Shown here in pieces: positions 12,563 to 22,013 of a stretch of 64,000 nt of DNA. A program made the translations under genes and the position numbers. Below the pieces are notes generated by a model. The model worked only from the letters and a program-made list of their open reading frames with translations. It did not search any database and was not told the origin of the DNA. Source of the stretch: Alternaria dauci (lineage: Eukaryota; Ascomycota; Dothideomycetes; Pleosporales; Pleosporaceae); contig NC_091276.1 in assembly GCF_042100115.1 (NCBI RefSeq), positions 2,604,001 through 2,668,000 of the forward strand. The letters run 5' to 3'. Numbering within the stretch: the stretch's first letter is position 1; the number at the start of each line of letters is the position of its first letter.

Positions 12563-14108
12563 TCACTTCCTCCTGGCAGGTCCCTTGCCTTTATCGGGTT
12601 TCTTACCCTTGTCAGATTTGTCCTGCTTTGGTCTAGAACTTGACGATGAACTTTGAGTTGTAGACTTCGACGCAGTACCCGTGTTCTGGCGTGCGGCAGT
12701 CTGCCCTGTAGTAGTATGCACTGGGGTGCGTACATGTTGATCATGCGAGCCCGGAACAGAATGAGACGTGCCGGTTGTATGAGACGCACCGATTGGATGA
12801 GGTGACGTATGCGTTGGCGTTGGCGCTCGCTCTGGCGATAGGTTCACAAAATCATCCATGAAAGCATTGCTGTCAACGGATCCCTTGGAGCTTGCCTTCG
12901 ATGAGGCACGACTACGCTGTTCTTTCCCTTTACCGTGACTGGCAGAGGACTGGTTTGCAACATGGGAGGAACTTCTGCTAGCATGGGGTGCTGGAGACTG
13001 CTCCCTGGAACTTGTAGGGCTAGGTTCAGCGTACAGATTACGGCTGTAATTACGCCCGATTGCCCATTTGTAAGTATTGAATTCTTTGTCAGTAGGATCA
13101 TGAAATGGGTTATAGTCCCTTGGGTTAGAGCTCCAGGCCGATTCTCCGGTATTGCGTCTTGTCGGACCACTCGTAGAACTACTTGAGGTCGGTTTGCTTC
13201 CGGCGGTGTGTACTTCAGCACCGGTTGTAGACACGCTCGGTGCAGATTTAGCTGGAGCAGAGCCCTTGGACGTCTTCAGTTGATCTGTATGAGTTCCTAC
13301 TGCTGGTTGGGGTCCTACTACAGACAGGAACATACGAAGTTAGTGTATGTCTCATATATATTTCGTATAAGCACTATTTACCTGGTGCCCGGATCCTCCC
13401 AGCCCTTCGCTCATCAAGTCTTTCCATTCTGTCGAGATGCTCGCCTGGATGATACTCGTAGTCTGAAGAGGAAGATTCATATGCTCCGGAGTCTGGGCTT
13501 GGGTGCGTGGCTTTGCCTTTTCCTTTGCCTTTATGCCTATCATCTCCTGGACCCGAAGGGTTGGGACGTTTTGTTTTGGGAGTATCTATGCCACCGGACT
13601 TAGAAGAGCTCTCGCCGTTGTGACCCCGAGGATGGTGAAATGATACATCTTCCAATTCTCCACCCTCTCTAGGGTTCGACGATTGTGGACCTCCAGTTGG
13701 CCGATGTTCTGGCTTCATGGCAAGCAGAATCGAGAGTACCGCATCATCTCTTTCCCTTTTCGTCCAAGGTCTCGGCCTTGGAGTCCGCTTTCCGCCCTCT
13801 TCCCATTCTTTTCTCCTGGACGTCCACCCTCCAATTGCTACTTGTATCAACTGGACTATGAATTCATCCGAGCAAGACTTACTGGGCCATTGGTAATCGC
13901 GAGCGAGTTTCTCTCCAGTTCTTTTATAGTTGCTTAGAGTCTCCTGTGGTAATTCCTGGCATTCGGGACACTTATAATTAGGTAAAATCATGGGTTCCAG
14001 TTCTTTGTATTGTGCTTTAATGTAGCATGCATTAGGCTCGGTGCAATATTCAGTTTTGGTTTCAATTAAATGCTTTTGTTTGCACTTGTATGGCTGTATC
14101 TGACACAT
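12563..14108 (-). CDS. Met-Cys N-terminal cysteine-pattern protein, copy B
   Basis: Two exons on the minus strand, 14108-13382 and 13317-12563, with a 64-nt intron (GTAAAT donor, CTGTAG acceptor) that keeps frame, giving 493 residues. The start is the ATG at 14108; the frame is open further upstream but only from a TTG codon. Cysteines lie at 2, 9, 22, 28, 47 and 50, with His at 13, and the last two form CPEC. This is almost the same spacing as copy A and is a plausible zinc-binding fold. A basic segment around 105-135 (RRKEWEEGGKRTPRPRPW) is followed by about 340 residues of disordered Ser/Thr/Gly/Pro-rich sequence with a KGKGKGK patch, ending in a Lys/Gly-rich basic tail. Function unknown. 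Basic patches and disorder suggest a nuclear or nucleic-acid-associated role, which is inference. Confidence 0.62.
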
Positions 14109-14629
14109 ATTGTTGTGGTGTACTGATGTTGGGGGAAGAGACCTCAGACGAATGTTGATTTGTTGGCTCCAGGCTGACAAGGCTGCTTGGTGAAGTATAT
14201 GTAAGTTTTTGCTGGTACTGAAGTGTTCGAGTGCTAAGTCTTTAGCTATAGACGTAAGATGGCGTTGTTTGACAAGGGTACACCGGCCGGCAGTGGATCT
14301 TTGGAATATTGGTATAGTAGTTGTTACAAGTAAGGTATCAGTGTTATCGTTGTCGCTATTCTATGGAAGAGGATGTTTAGCAGATTCAGATATTTATATG
14401 TTCTTTGAGAACGTAGGATCTGAAGATGTGTGAATGTGTGTATGTGACTTGCTTTGGAGCCAACGATCTAGCAGCTGACAATCAGCTAGGGCATTGACTC
14501 CTATCTAGCGTGAATCGACAGAAATTCTGCGAGAGGCATAATCAGTTTTTGATTTCTATACTTCACAGAATTCTTACGATTGCGCAACTCGAAGTATAGA
14601 CCTCATTGAATCGCCACCTTCGCGGGCGG
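14109..14629. other. upstream region of copy B, gene-free
   Basis: About 520 bp. It holds GGCCGGCAGT at 14285-14294 and CCAACGA at 14460-14466, the same two words found upstream of copy A and about 175 bp apart here (186 bp there). Some flanking stretches are loosely similar as well. No ORF is supported. Confidence 0.4.
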
Positions 14630-15308
14630 TCAACTGGATCTTGGCCACAAGTCTCTGACCCATTGCGCTAGCGGATTTCGTGGCTCCTGAAGATCATTGA
14701 CGCCGTTCGTTGCTTCCGGAAAGTCGACGATAGGAACTTGGGTGGCCTGTTTCCGGCTCTGGAATGCACGTTTATGGTCGCTCCGGTCGTATGGCGGGTT
14801 ATAAAGCTTGATCCAGTCACCAGTCGCTTCTTGGACTATAGTGCCATATGCTGTAGCACGCAGTGGTCCTTGTGATTGGTCAAGCAGCGATGAGTATTGA
14901 AGGACTGACTCTGATAATTGTGAGCGAGGCACTGGTGAGTCTGATGGCGGCATCGGCGATTACTTCTGGAGAGCCAAAGCGCTCAGTGATCAGGTGATTG
15001 AGGCGTCTTAGATGTACTTTCATCAGTGGAATAGACTGTATTGACGATGGTCCGGCTGTATGGCTAATGTCAGACCTTGTAGGACCAAGAAGCCTGCAAG
15101 CGTGAAGAAATGGTAGCTTGCCTGGCTGCGAACAACTCAAGTGCTTACGGCGATTTACGTGGAAGTGCGATGTTTCTGATAGCCTTCGTAGATGCATTAG
15201 TGGTTTATCATCAGCGGATTTGTAGTGAGTTGGGTGACGTGGCGTTGAAGGACGCAGTGACGAACGGCGGTGGTAATAGCGCGGTGTCAGAAAATTGTGG
15301 ACAATCAC
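14630..15308 (-). pseudogene. weak overlapping ORF pair, possibly a broken gene
   Basis: Two minus-strand frames overlap: 15308-14880 (142 codons) and 14953-14630 (107 codons, ATG at 14953). The first contains a plausibly structured segment from about 15030 to 14940 (MKVHLRRLNHLITERF and following). The second reads as ordinary protein through its length (for example TGDWIKLYNPPYDRSDHK). No GT..AG pair at the overlap gives an obvious join, so a frameshift between two parts of a former gene is one reading; a single short gene at 14953-14630 is another. I recognise no family. Spurious ORFs remain possible. Confidence 0.28.
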
Positions 15309-15601
15309 GGAACGTCTTCTAGGTACCTAGCGTCAGAACGCAGCCGAACATGTTACACTTTCGCGAACACAACACAATGACGAAGTTCAGAAAAGACAGG
15401 TTGATGCAGTCATGCACGACGAAAAGTACAATACTCATCTCCCAACCTGCTCTTGATCTGCCATGACACTACCACCGCTGCGAAAGCGGCCAGCACTCCA
15501 AACTCGCAACCGCGCCAACCTTGAAATGATGTGTCAAGCCCGGACATCCAAGCGTGCTATCTCTGTTAGCAAACGCTCAACGTATCTACAGAGCGATGAG
15601 C

Positions 15602-16018
15602 TTACTTGTAAAACTTGTTTCCGACGCCCAAAACCATCTGCCCATTCCTACACTCGTTTGCCGAAAAGAGAATGCAATAGCCACCTGGATCTGGGCCGAT
15701 CGACTAAGGAAGGGCTTTGGGCGGAACGAAAGTGATGCATGACGACAAGCCCGGAGCGGGAGGTGAGTGCCACTCGCATTGTTCCGTGGCGGTGGGAGTG
15801 AAGTTCGGGCCTGGGCACGTGTACACGCTGCCTGGCCGGCCAACCCTGGGGTTGCATAGGGAGGATTGTGGATCTCCGTAGGTTACTAATTCGACTGGTG
15901 CGCGTGAAAACAAAGAAGAGTCAGTAGCGTTGAAGAGAAGGATGTTGTCAATTGGGGGCGTGTTGACGGGAGCAGTAGCGGCGATCGCGAAGAAGACCGT
16001 GACCGGTAGTGTTAGCAT
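15602..16018 (-). pseudogene. small secreted protein, interrupted by in-frame TAG
   Basis: The ATG at 16018 starts a protein with a typical signal peptide (MLTLPVTVFFAIAATA, cleavage expected near residue 16-18) and four cysteines in the next 85 residues. Translation stops at codon 105 (TAG, 15706-15704). In the same frame, directly after this stop, 32 further sense codons run to a TAA at 15604-15602 and contain SIGPDPGGYC, a motif shared exactly with the intact neighbour at 16712-17140. The number of residues between the conserved SC and SIGPDPGGYC equals that in the neighbour, with TAG in place of an Arg codon. So the product is either a truncated 104-residue secreted protein or, more likely, a dead copy. 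The SxGPDxG…C pattern resembles fungal beta/gamma-crystallin-like small secreted proteins. A TAG arising from CAG by a C-to-T change would fit RIP or ordinary drift. Confidence 0.6.
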
Positions 16019-16711
16019 GTTGTCAGATATATAAGATTAAGCTTAGATATCAAGTTAGGAGCTTTACGAGCTGACTTGATAGGTGATCCTCTGTGTTGGG
16101 TGGCGTAAGGGTAGAGAAAGGGTAGAGGGAGCTAATGCAGATGGCGAATCCTGATATACGCCATTTCTGTACGAGCATCGCGATGGAAGTAGAAGACGTC
16201 AGTTTCTCTAAATCATAGACCGGAGTAGCTGGAATGCTATGACAAGTTTCTTCTACCCATGCACATCACAATTGGAGAGATGGATGCGGAAGCGGCTTTG
16301 AAGCCTTTGGTGCCGTATACAACTTGGTGGCGGTGAAGTATCATCATACAGTGTAACAACTTCACCCTAAACTATCCTACGTCCGTCTTCACGAGATGTC
16401 TATAGAGTTACAAATCAAACATCTGCTTTCCAATACAAGATACTCCTTCGCATCCCTAATATCGCATCCGATGGCTAGACAAAAAGCGACACCTAATCAT
16501 CGCTCTAGTCGCCCTGATTTTGCTTCAAGCGAAACCCATTTATCGCCAAAGCCCTCCTTGTTCTTCCAGAACCTATCTCGTAAAGATCGTCCAACCATTT
16601 ACTAATGCTTACCGAGAACATGGACTTCTCCTTAAATCTGCACAAACCACCTAATCTTCCCACCTACATTCACCCCCTTCTCTCATCCAATTCTCCCTCT
16701 GCCCGCACACC
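16019..16711. other. gene-free stretch between the two secreted-protein copies
   Basis: About 690 bp. It holds the upstream region of the interrupted copy and the 3' side of the intact copy, both on the minus strand. The plus-strand frame at 16396-16605 is short and unsupported. No repeat large enough to explain the duplication is visible. Confidence 0.45.
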
Positions 16712-17140
16712 TCAAAACTGATTCTTCACACATTTCATGCTAGTCCACCACTCATTCTTCCCCCCCATCTCCGAGATACCCGGACAATTAAACGTCTGAA
16801 ACACCCTCTTCTCCCAAACCCTCAACGGCTCCCCCCTGCAATCCTTCTCCTTGAACAACATGCAGTACCCGCCTGGATCGGGCCCGATGGAGCGCGGTCG
16901 TTGGATAATGTTGGAAAAGTCAATACACGAGCTTCCCTCGGTGTATGCCTTGTAGTTACAGTTGCCGAGGAATCCGGAACCGAGACAGTATTTGACGCCG
17001 CTTTTGTCGTCGATGCATCTGCCTTTGCAGTTTGGGCTTTCGGTGATTGGAATGTAGGGGCTTAGTGCGAAGGGAGGACTTGTGTAAGGGATGGCTGCGG
17101 CGAGACTGGCGAATAAGGTGAGGATGGTGGGAGGGCGCAT
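16712..17140 (-). CDS. small secreted cysteine-rich protein, crystallin-like family
   Basis: A 142-residue protein starting at the ATG 17140-17138. The open frame continues upstream only from a TTG, and this ATG puts a good signal peptide first (MRPPTILTLFASLAAA, cleavage expected about residue 17). The mature part has nine cysteines, including NCKGRC, YCLGSGF, NCNY, SSCIDF, GGYC, KDC and a final KC. The arrangement C…G.F.G.C…SC…SIGPDPGGYC…C resembles secreted beta/gamma-crystallin-like proteins of plant-associated fungi (inference by motif, not by search). It has an adjacent broken paralogue at 15602-16018 in the same orientation. Small size, secretion and many cysteines make it a candidate effector or cell-surface protein. 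An odd cysteine count leaves one unpaired or a dimer bond. Confidence 0.72.
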   Translation of the reverse strand: MRPPTILTLFASLAAAIPYTSPPFALSPYIPITESPNCKGRCIDDKSGVKYCLGSGFLGNCNYKAYTEGSSCIDFSNIIQRPRSIGPDPGGYCMLFKEKDCRGEPLRVWEKRVFQTFNCPGISEMGGKNEWWTSMKCVKNQF

Positions 17141-18067
17141 GAGGAGTCGTATTGTTGGATTTCTCGTCGAAATTGTCAAGGTCGTGATGCTGACGCCGTG
17201 GTAATGCGATGTTACTTTGTCGTGTAGCTGATACTCGTTTTCTTAGTTGTTGGCATTGCAGTAAGAGAGAGAGAAGGAAAGACCATGGAGCCATCTTTAT
17301 ACATACGTCGTGTTGTTTGGACTGCACAACAACTCTGAGTGGGTGATTCAATGCCAAATGTGTTTGAATCAACGCCATACAGTGGGAAATCATTTTTCGT
17401 GTGGTTTGTTCGACTTTGCGGACTGGTTGAATGCGAATGCCATCAATGCGAGAAAATGTGAAGACGAGGAAAAGGCTAGTGCAATCCACGTACTTCACCT
17501 ACCATAATCAGACGACTTCGCAAGGCATGCAAGTAGCCAAAATCCAAATGTATCTGTGATGTATCCATCTCACACTCCAGTGTCTATCACGCTCATCCAT
17601 CCACCGAAGGAATTGCATTGTGTGATGACAGGAGAATGAATGCGTGAGAGACGCTCACATTCTTGTGTGATGCGTACTGTACCAGGAGAGAAGTAAGACA
17701 CAAAACTCGCACTTGGCTTGACGGCATCGCGCTATGCAGACCTTGCTACAAATAATACGATTTCTATCTCTCTGTTAATCTGAAGAAGCGCAAAAGAGTA
17801 GAAGAAGCAACCTCTATAAACAAACAAATGGAATCTTTGTATTACCAACAAGACTTTTCTCAAACATAGGAGCGAAGCCGAAGCTGAGATTATACCCATG
17901 ACGAATGAGTCGAGGACAAGAAGGAAAACAAAAACAAAAGGGACTATACACAGCAACAGCAGATAAAACAAGAAGACGAAGAATAAAACGACACACCTCC
18001 CACCACTTCTCCATTACCCCCACCCACCAACTCACTCTATCCCCTTCCGACCAACCCATCATCATCA
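17141..18067. other. gene-free stretch
   Basis: About 930 bp containing the upstream region of the secreted protein gene and the 3' end of EFR3, both on the minus strand. Between 17900 and 18070 the plus strand is very A- and C-rich (AAACAAAAACAAAAG, then CCCAC-type repeats), so a GT-rich 3' untranslated region of EFR3 is likely. No supported ORF. Confidence 0.45.
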
Positions 18068-21000
18068 TCAATACGGCGCCCTCGAAATCCCACTCCCCAC
18101 ACTCTCCAAATCATCCCCCTCATCATCCCCCACCCCAATACTATCCAAGAACCCCGAAAAATCCGGTTTCCCACTCGTCGACAAGCCCGTCCCCCTCCTC
18201 CTCTCCCCACTCCGCCCCCTACTAACTCCACTCTTCACACTCCTACTCTTCTTCACGCCCGGCGCTGCCGCCCCATTCGGCGCCGTCTTCGGTCTCGCAA
18301 AATCCCTCGCCTCGCTCTGTCCATTCAACAAATCTTCCGGAATAGGCGGCACAGGCGGCAAGTTATCCATCGTATACGTGCTCTCCCTGCCTCCCGCGGT
18401 GCCAAAATTCATAGACGTAGCAGTAGTGGGTCGAGGCGTAGACGTAGCAGCGGGTGTGGTAGGCGATTCCGGATTCAGGATCCCCCCTTCTCCGCCATCT
18501 TTGACCGGGCCCGTGGTGATAAATGATGCGTCGGACAAGGAATGCACACTGACCATCGAATCGCTCGTCGACGAAGCATCGTGGTCACTCAGACTCTTCC
18601 GCGCCCGATGACTAGGTGCACGGTGCGAATACCCTGTTCGTGGCGCTCCACCGTGACTTGTACTCAGTGCGCGTCTCAAATCATCGACTCGTACTGTAGA
18701 CCGCAGACTCGACGACGAATCCGGTGTGTTGCCGCCAGGACTCCTGCTGCGATTCGGACTCGATAAGCGACCGACAAGCCCGTATGCCGCGGACGGCGGA
18801 CGACTATGCGCACGTCGTGGCGATTGGGCGGGCGAGCTGCCACCACTACTATCCAGATTCTCATTTGGAATGTGAACGCCGAGGTAGTTGTTCTTTTGTG
18901 TTGCGGCAGTGTAATGCGTGCCTGTCTTCGATCCTGAGATGGAAGCAGACGAAGAATCTTTTGTGTGGGACGCTAGACAGGCGTCTCTCGACCAGTCCGA
19001 GAGGAGATCTTCTCGGACCTTAAAAGAGAGTTCAGGTGGGCCCTGATGGTTTGGAGGTTGCTGCACAGGTTGATGGATAGTAGGGATCGACGCATCAGCT
19101 CCGCGGCTAGGTGAGCCAGGGGGGGAAGAAGGCGGCGAGTATAAGGAAGTCGAGTAACCTTCCGATATCTTTTCGACCAACGCTTCTCTATTATCAAACG
19201 GCTTTAGAGCTTCGTTCTCGACAATCTCCGCTGGTACAGCAACAGGTGTAGGGTGAGGTGTTTCTATGAGCTCAATGGGCATGGGTGGGACGCGAATGCT
19301 CTTCATCCACAGACCCTTGCTGCTTCTACGCGAGATCTCGTTGTGCAAGGCGCGCCCGACAGAAGAGACTTCAAAGTCGAGGGCTATGCTGAGGGCCCAG
19401 AGGTAGCCATGTACTAAGCTGCCCAGGCGCAGTTTCGCACCCGGGTCTTCGATGGTGACAATATCTTCTTGTAGTCGCATAATCATTGGCAGTCCACTCC
19501 TCGCTGCGTTTACTCCGAGTCTGTTGACTAGGGTAGTGAGCAACAAGTGCAGAAGCAAGTAGTCCGCCTCAGAATCGACGTAGTGAAGCGCGTTCTCATA
19601 GACAGCGAGATGAAGCAGTGGCAGGAACGTGTCCCTACCACGTTTCGATACTCTCTCCCTGTTCGACGCATTCGAGACCGCACGTCTGGCCAACGCGTTC
19701 TTATCGTTCTCCTTCTCCTTCCGCCTGTAGTTATCCACAATCTTCAGGTCTTCCTTGTTCTTTTCCGTGTTTAGCCACGTAATCAGCGCATCAACATAGG
19801 CTTTCCTGACCTGGCCGCTAGGATCGCGCAGAAGCCATTGTGTGCCTTCCCAGACACTCACACCGACTTTGCTCCGCGACACAGATGCAGTCGATCCGTC
19901 TGGTCTGCGCGCATTTGCCGTCTTGATAATGGCTTTGACCGCATCGAGAGCAGTGATGCGTGCCGTCTCGAAGGAGAAGAACCGGTCTACATGCGTCTTT
20001 TCTTGCATGCTGATCGAATCCGCGACGGCGTCTATCGCGGCTTCGGGGTTCTGTATCGCTTCGGTGGTGGACGAAACGCTCGAGAGACGTGACGGCTTGA
20101 GGCGGCTCAGAATCGCTTCCACCATGTCAGAGATCTGGTCTGTGTAGTATACATGTGTCGCGAGATCCGCCATGCATCTCTGAACGGTGTCCAGCAGCTG
20201 CAGCCTCACGTTCGAGGGCTTCTTGACAACCTCTGTAACTACAGCGTCCAAGTTGGTCGTCAATGGCTGGTTGCTGATGTCCTTTTCTCCCACAATAGAA
20301 GTTGTCTGCTGATGATGCGGTACAATGTTCGATCCCGGCCCACCAAGCTGAAGGAGTAGTAATGAATGAGAGATGAGTCCGACCAGAACATCCATGACAC
20401 TGAGCCCGATGAAGTTGATCGTCGAAGCGAGAAGATAGTCGATGATAGTCGCCAGAACTAGCTGTCGTTCGAGGTCGTCTTCCACGATCGGGCTGCGAAC
20501 CAGGGCTTCCACTGCGCCTACCAGGATTGTGTATCGGTCCTGGACAGGGACCCATGCGCAGATCATAGCCATGAGAGTGGTTGCCCAATGGCAGCTCTCG
20601 CTTGGTGCAGCTTCCTGTACGCTCTTGACATGCGACCCAATAAACTTGAGCACTGCTGAAGTCGCAAGCCGAAGCTGCCCCCGGTTCACGCCCTGGAATA
20701 TGCTCCTCAGCGCCTGGAGCGCGAGTACTCCGACCTCCTCTTCCGCAAGCTTATCCGCATCCTCCGTCGTTCCAGATGCCGCAATCGGGTCGCCGTCTTC
20801 ATCGTCGGTCCGTGCGGTAGATACACTTTGCCGCCGTCGCAATGCCAGCTCCTTGTCGTGGTCGCCCTTGGTAGCTTCCCGTGCTTCCAGCCTCTTGAGG
20901 TATGCGCCGCTCTCTGAATGTATGTTGAGGAGTATGACTGGTATAACGGCGCCCAACTGGCGCCCTGTCTGGGATCCTAGTGACTCAGACGAGGCAATCG

Positions 21001-21553
21001 CCTTCAACGCCTGTAGTCCAGCCTTGCGGTATCTGACTGCGACGGGCCAGCTAACTGGTGCCTTGCCCGTCTTGACAGTCTCCTTGGACGCGAACTGAGC
21101 GTACAACTGCACAATCTCCTCGTACTTCTTGATATAGTCCTGGTCGGCTGCGAGGGCGGCGGGATCCTGATGCGCGCATAGCGCCTCGAACGTCGGCACT
21201 GATTCCTCCACCATGGTAACGTCGTTTGAGTTGAGAATGGTGCGCAGGATACGCAGCACAGCGCTCGCATAGAGGGGAAGGTCGCGCGGGCATTTCTCAA
21301 TCAGCGCCCTGATAATCTGCAGCGTAACCTGCACATTGCCTGTCCGGAGTCTCCACACATCCTTGGTCGCCCGCTTATCAAGAAAGTCGACGACCTTTTG
21401 CAGCTTACTGCGGCGCGTGCTCGCATAGAAGAGCAGGTAGCTGAGCTCGCTCGAATTGGCCTTTGCTTCCACATCGGTCTTCTGGACTTTTGGGTAGCAT
21501 TTGAGGACCAGGACCTGGTGCTTGGGGCGACACGCCTGCCGCGCTGCGTTCAT
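18068..21553 (-). CDS. EFR3: EFR3 homologue, PI4-kinase complex membrane anchor
   Basis: EFR3 proteins hold the phosphatidylinositol 4-kinase Stt4/PI4KA, with Ypp1/TTC7, at the plasma membrane. This intronless 1161-residue protein shows the characteristic N-terminus: a cysteine and basic residues (NAARQACRPKHQVLV) then LKCYP, SSELSYLLFYASTRRSKLQKV and GNVQVTLQIIRALIEKCP. Helical repeat sequence (HEAT/ARM-like) fills residues about 30-780. The last 350 residues are Ser/Pro/Arg-rich and disordered, with several likely phosphorylation patches. Cys8 is a possible palmitoylation site by analogy with animal EFR3, and the basic residues could bind acidic lipids. The start ATG is the first in frame and matches the family N-terminus. 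Long antisense frames over this gene are shadows. Confidence 0.92.
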   Translation of the reverse strand: MNAARQACRPKHQVLVLKCYPKVQKTDVEAKANSSELSYLLFYASTRRSKLQKVVDFLDKRATKDVWRLRTGNVQVTLQIIRALIEKCPRDLPLYASAVLRILRTILNSNDVTMVEESVPTFEALCAHQDPAALAADQDYIKKYEEIVQLYAQFASKETVKTGKAPVSWPVAVRYRKAGLQALKAIASSESLGSQTGRQLGAVIPVILLNIHSESGAYLKRLEAREATKGDHDKELALRRRQSVSTARTDDEDGDPIAASGTTEDADKLAEEEVGVLALQALRSIFQGVNRGQLRLATSAVLKFIGSHVKSVQEAAPSESCHWATTLMAMICAWVPVQDRYTILVGAVEALVRSPIVEDDLERQLVLATIIDYLLASTINFIGLSVMDVLVGLISHSLLLLQLGGPGSNIVPHHQQTTSIVGEKDISNQPLTTNLDAVVTEVVKKPSNVRLQLLDTVQRCMADLATHVYYTDQISDMVEAILSRLKPSRLSSVSSTTEAIQNPEAAIDAVADSISMQEKTHVDRFFSFETARITALDAVKAIIKTANARRPDGSTASVSRSKVGVSVWEGTQWLLRDPSGQVRKAYVDALITWLNTEKNKEDLKIVDNYRRKEKENDKNALARRAVSNASNRERVSKRGRDTFLPLLHLAVYENALHYVDSEADYLLLHLLLTTLVNRLGVNAARSGLPMIMRLQEDIVTIEDPGAKLRLGSLVHGYLWALSIALDFEVSSVGRALHNEISRRSSKGLWMKSIRVPPMPIELIETPHPTPVAVPAEIVENEALKPFDNREALVEKISEGYSTSLYSPPSSPPGSPSRGADASIPTIHQPVQQPPNHQGPPELSFKVREDLLSDWSRDACLASHTKDSSSASISGSKTGTHYTAATQKNNYLGVHIPNENLDSSGGSSPAQSPRRAHSRPPSAAYGLVGRLSSPNRSRSPGGNTPDSSSSLRSTVRVDDLRRALSTSHGGAPRTGYSHRAPSHRARKSLSDHDASSTSDSMVSVHSLSDASFITTGPVKDGGEGGILNPESPTTPAATSTPRPTTATSMNFGTAGGRESTYTMDNLPPVPPIPEDLLNGQSEARDFARPKTAPNGAAAPGVKKSRSVKSGVSRGRSGERRRGTGLSTSGKPDFSGFLDSIGVGDDEGDDLESVGSGISRAPY

Positions 21554-22013
21554 TGAAGCTCAGAGCAGTGGTGACGTTGCGGATTCGGAAGAGGTAAGCG
21601 GTGCAGCGATTGACTGGGTGATGGGGAAACGGGCGGCGGCGGCGGCAATGCGATGCGATGACGAACAGCGGGGGAGGGTGAGTGAGTCGTGGAAGATTAG
21701 GACAGCAGAGAGGTGGAATGGCCGGGAGATTCAGGACCGCTGCATTATTCGGGCGTGGCTGCGTTCACTAGCACCGGTGCGTGCATGTGCAAACGGACGG
21801 TCGCGGAGAAAGGAGGGTAAGGCAGCAAGTTAGTCGAGGGCGTGGGTGTGGATAAACATGTTCGGCCGTCTCCATGTCCGACGACCCAGAGATGTGGTCA
21901 CTGCCCAACGTTGTCCGCCAAGCCCCAACTGCGGAACACCAAAATATGTATAGTCACGATTGGGTGAGACGAGTCGAGATTTGAACATTGAACCTGCCAT
22001 ATTGGCTTCTATG
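21554..22013. other. spacer upstream of EFR3
   Basis: About 460 bp between two minus-strand genes: the EFR3 promoter and the 3' end of the IF-3-like gene. GGCGGCGGCGGCAATG near 21632-21647 is a short GGC repeat. Nothing else is evident. Confidence 0.45.

Noticed and set aside
15600..15735. Plus-strand 90-codon ORF at 15463-15735 as a gene
   Set aside because: Antisense to the secreted-protein pseudogene, which explains this sequence better.
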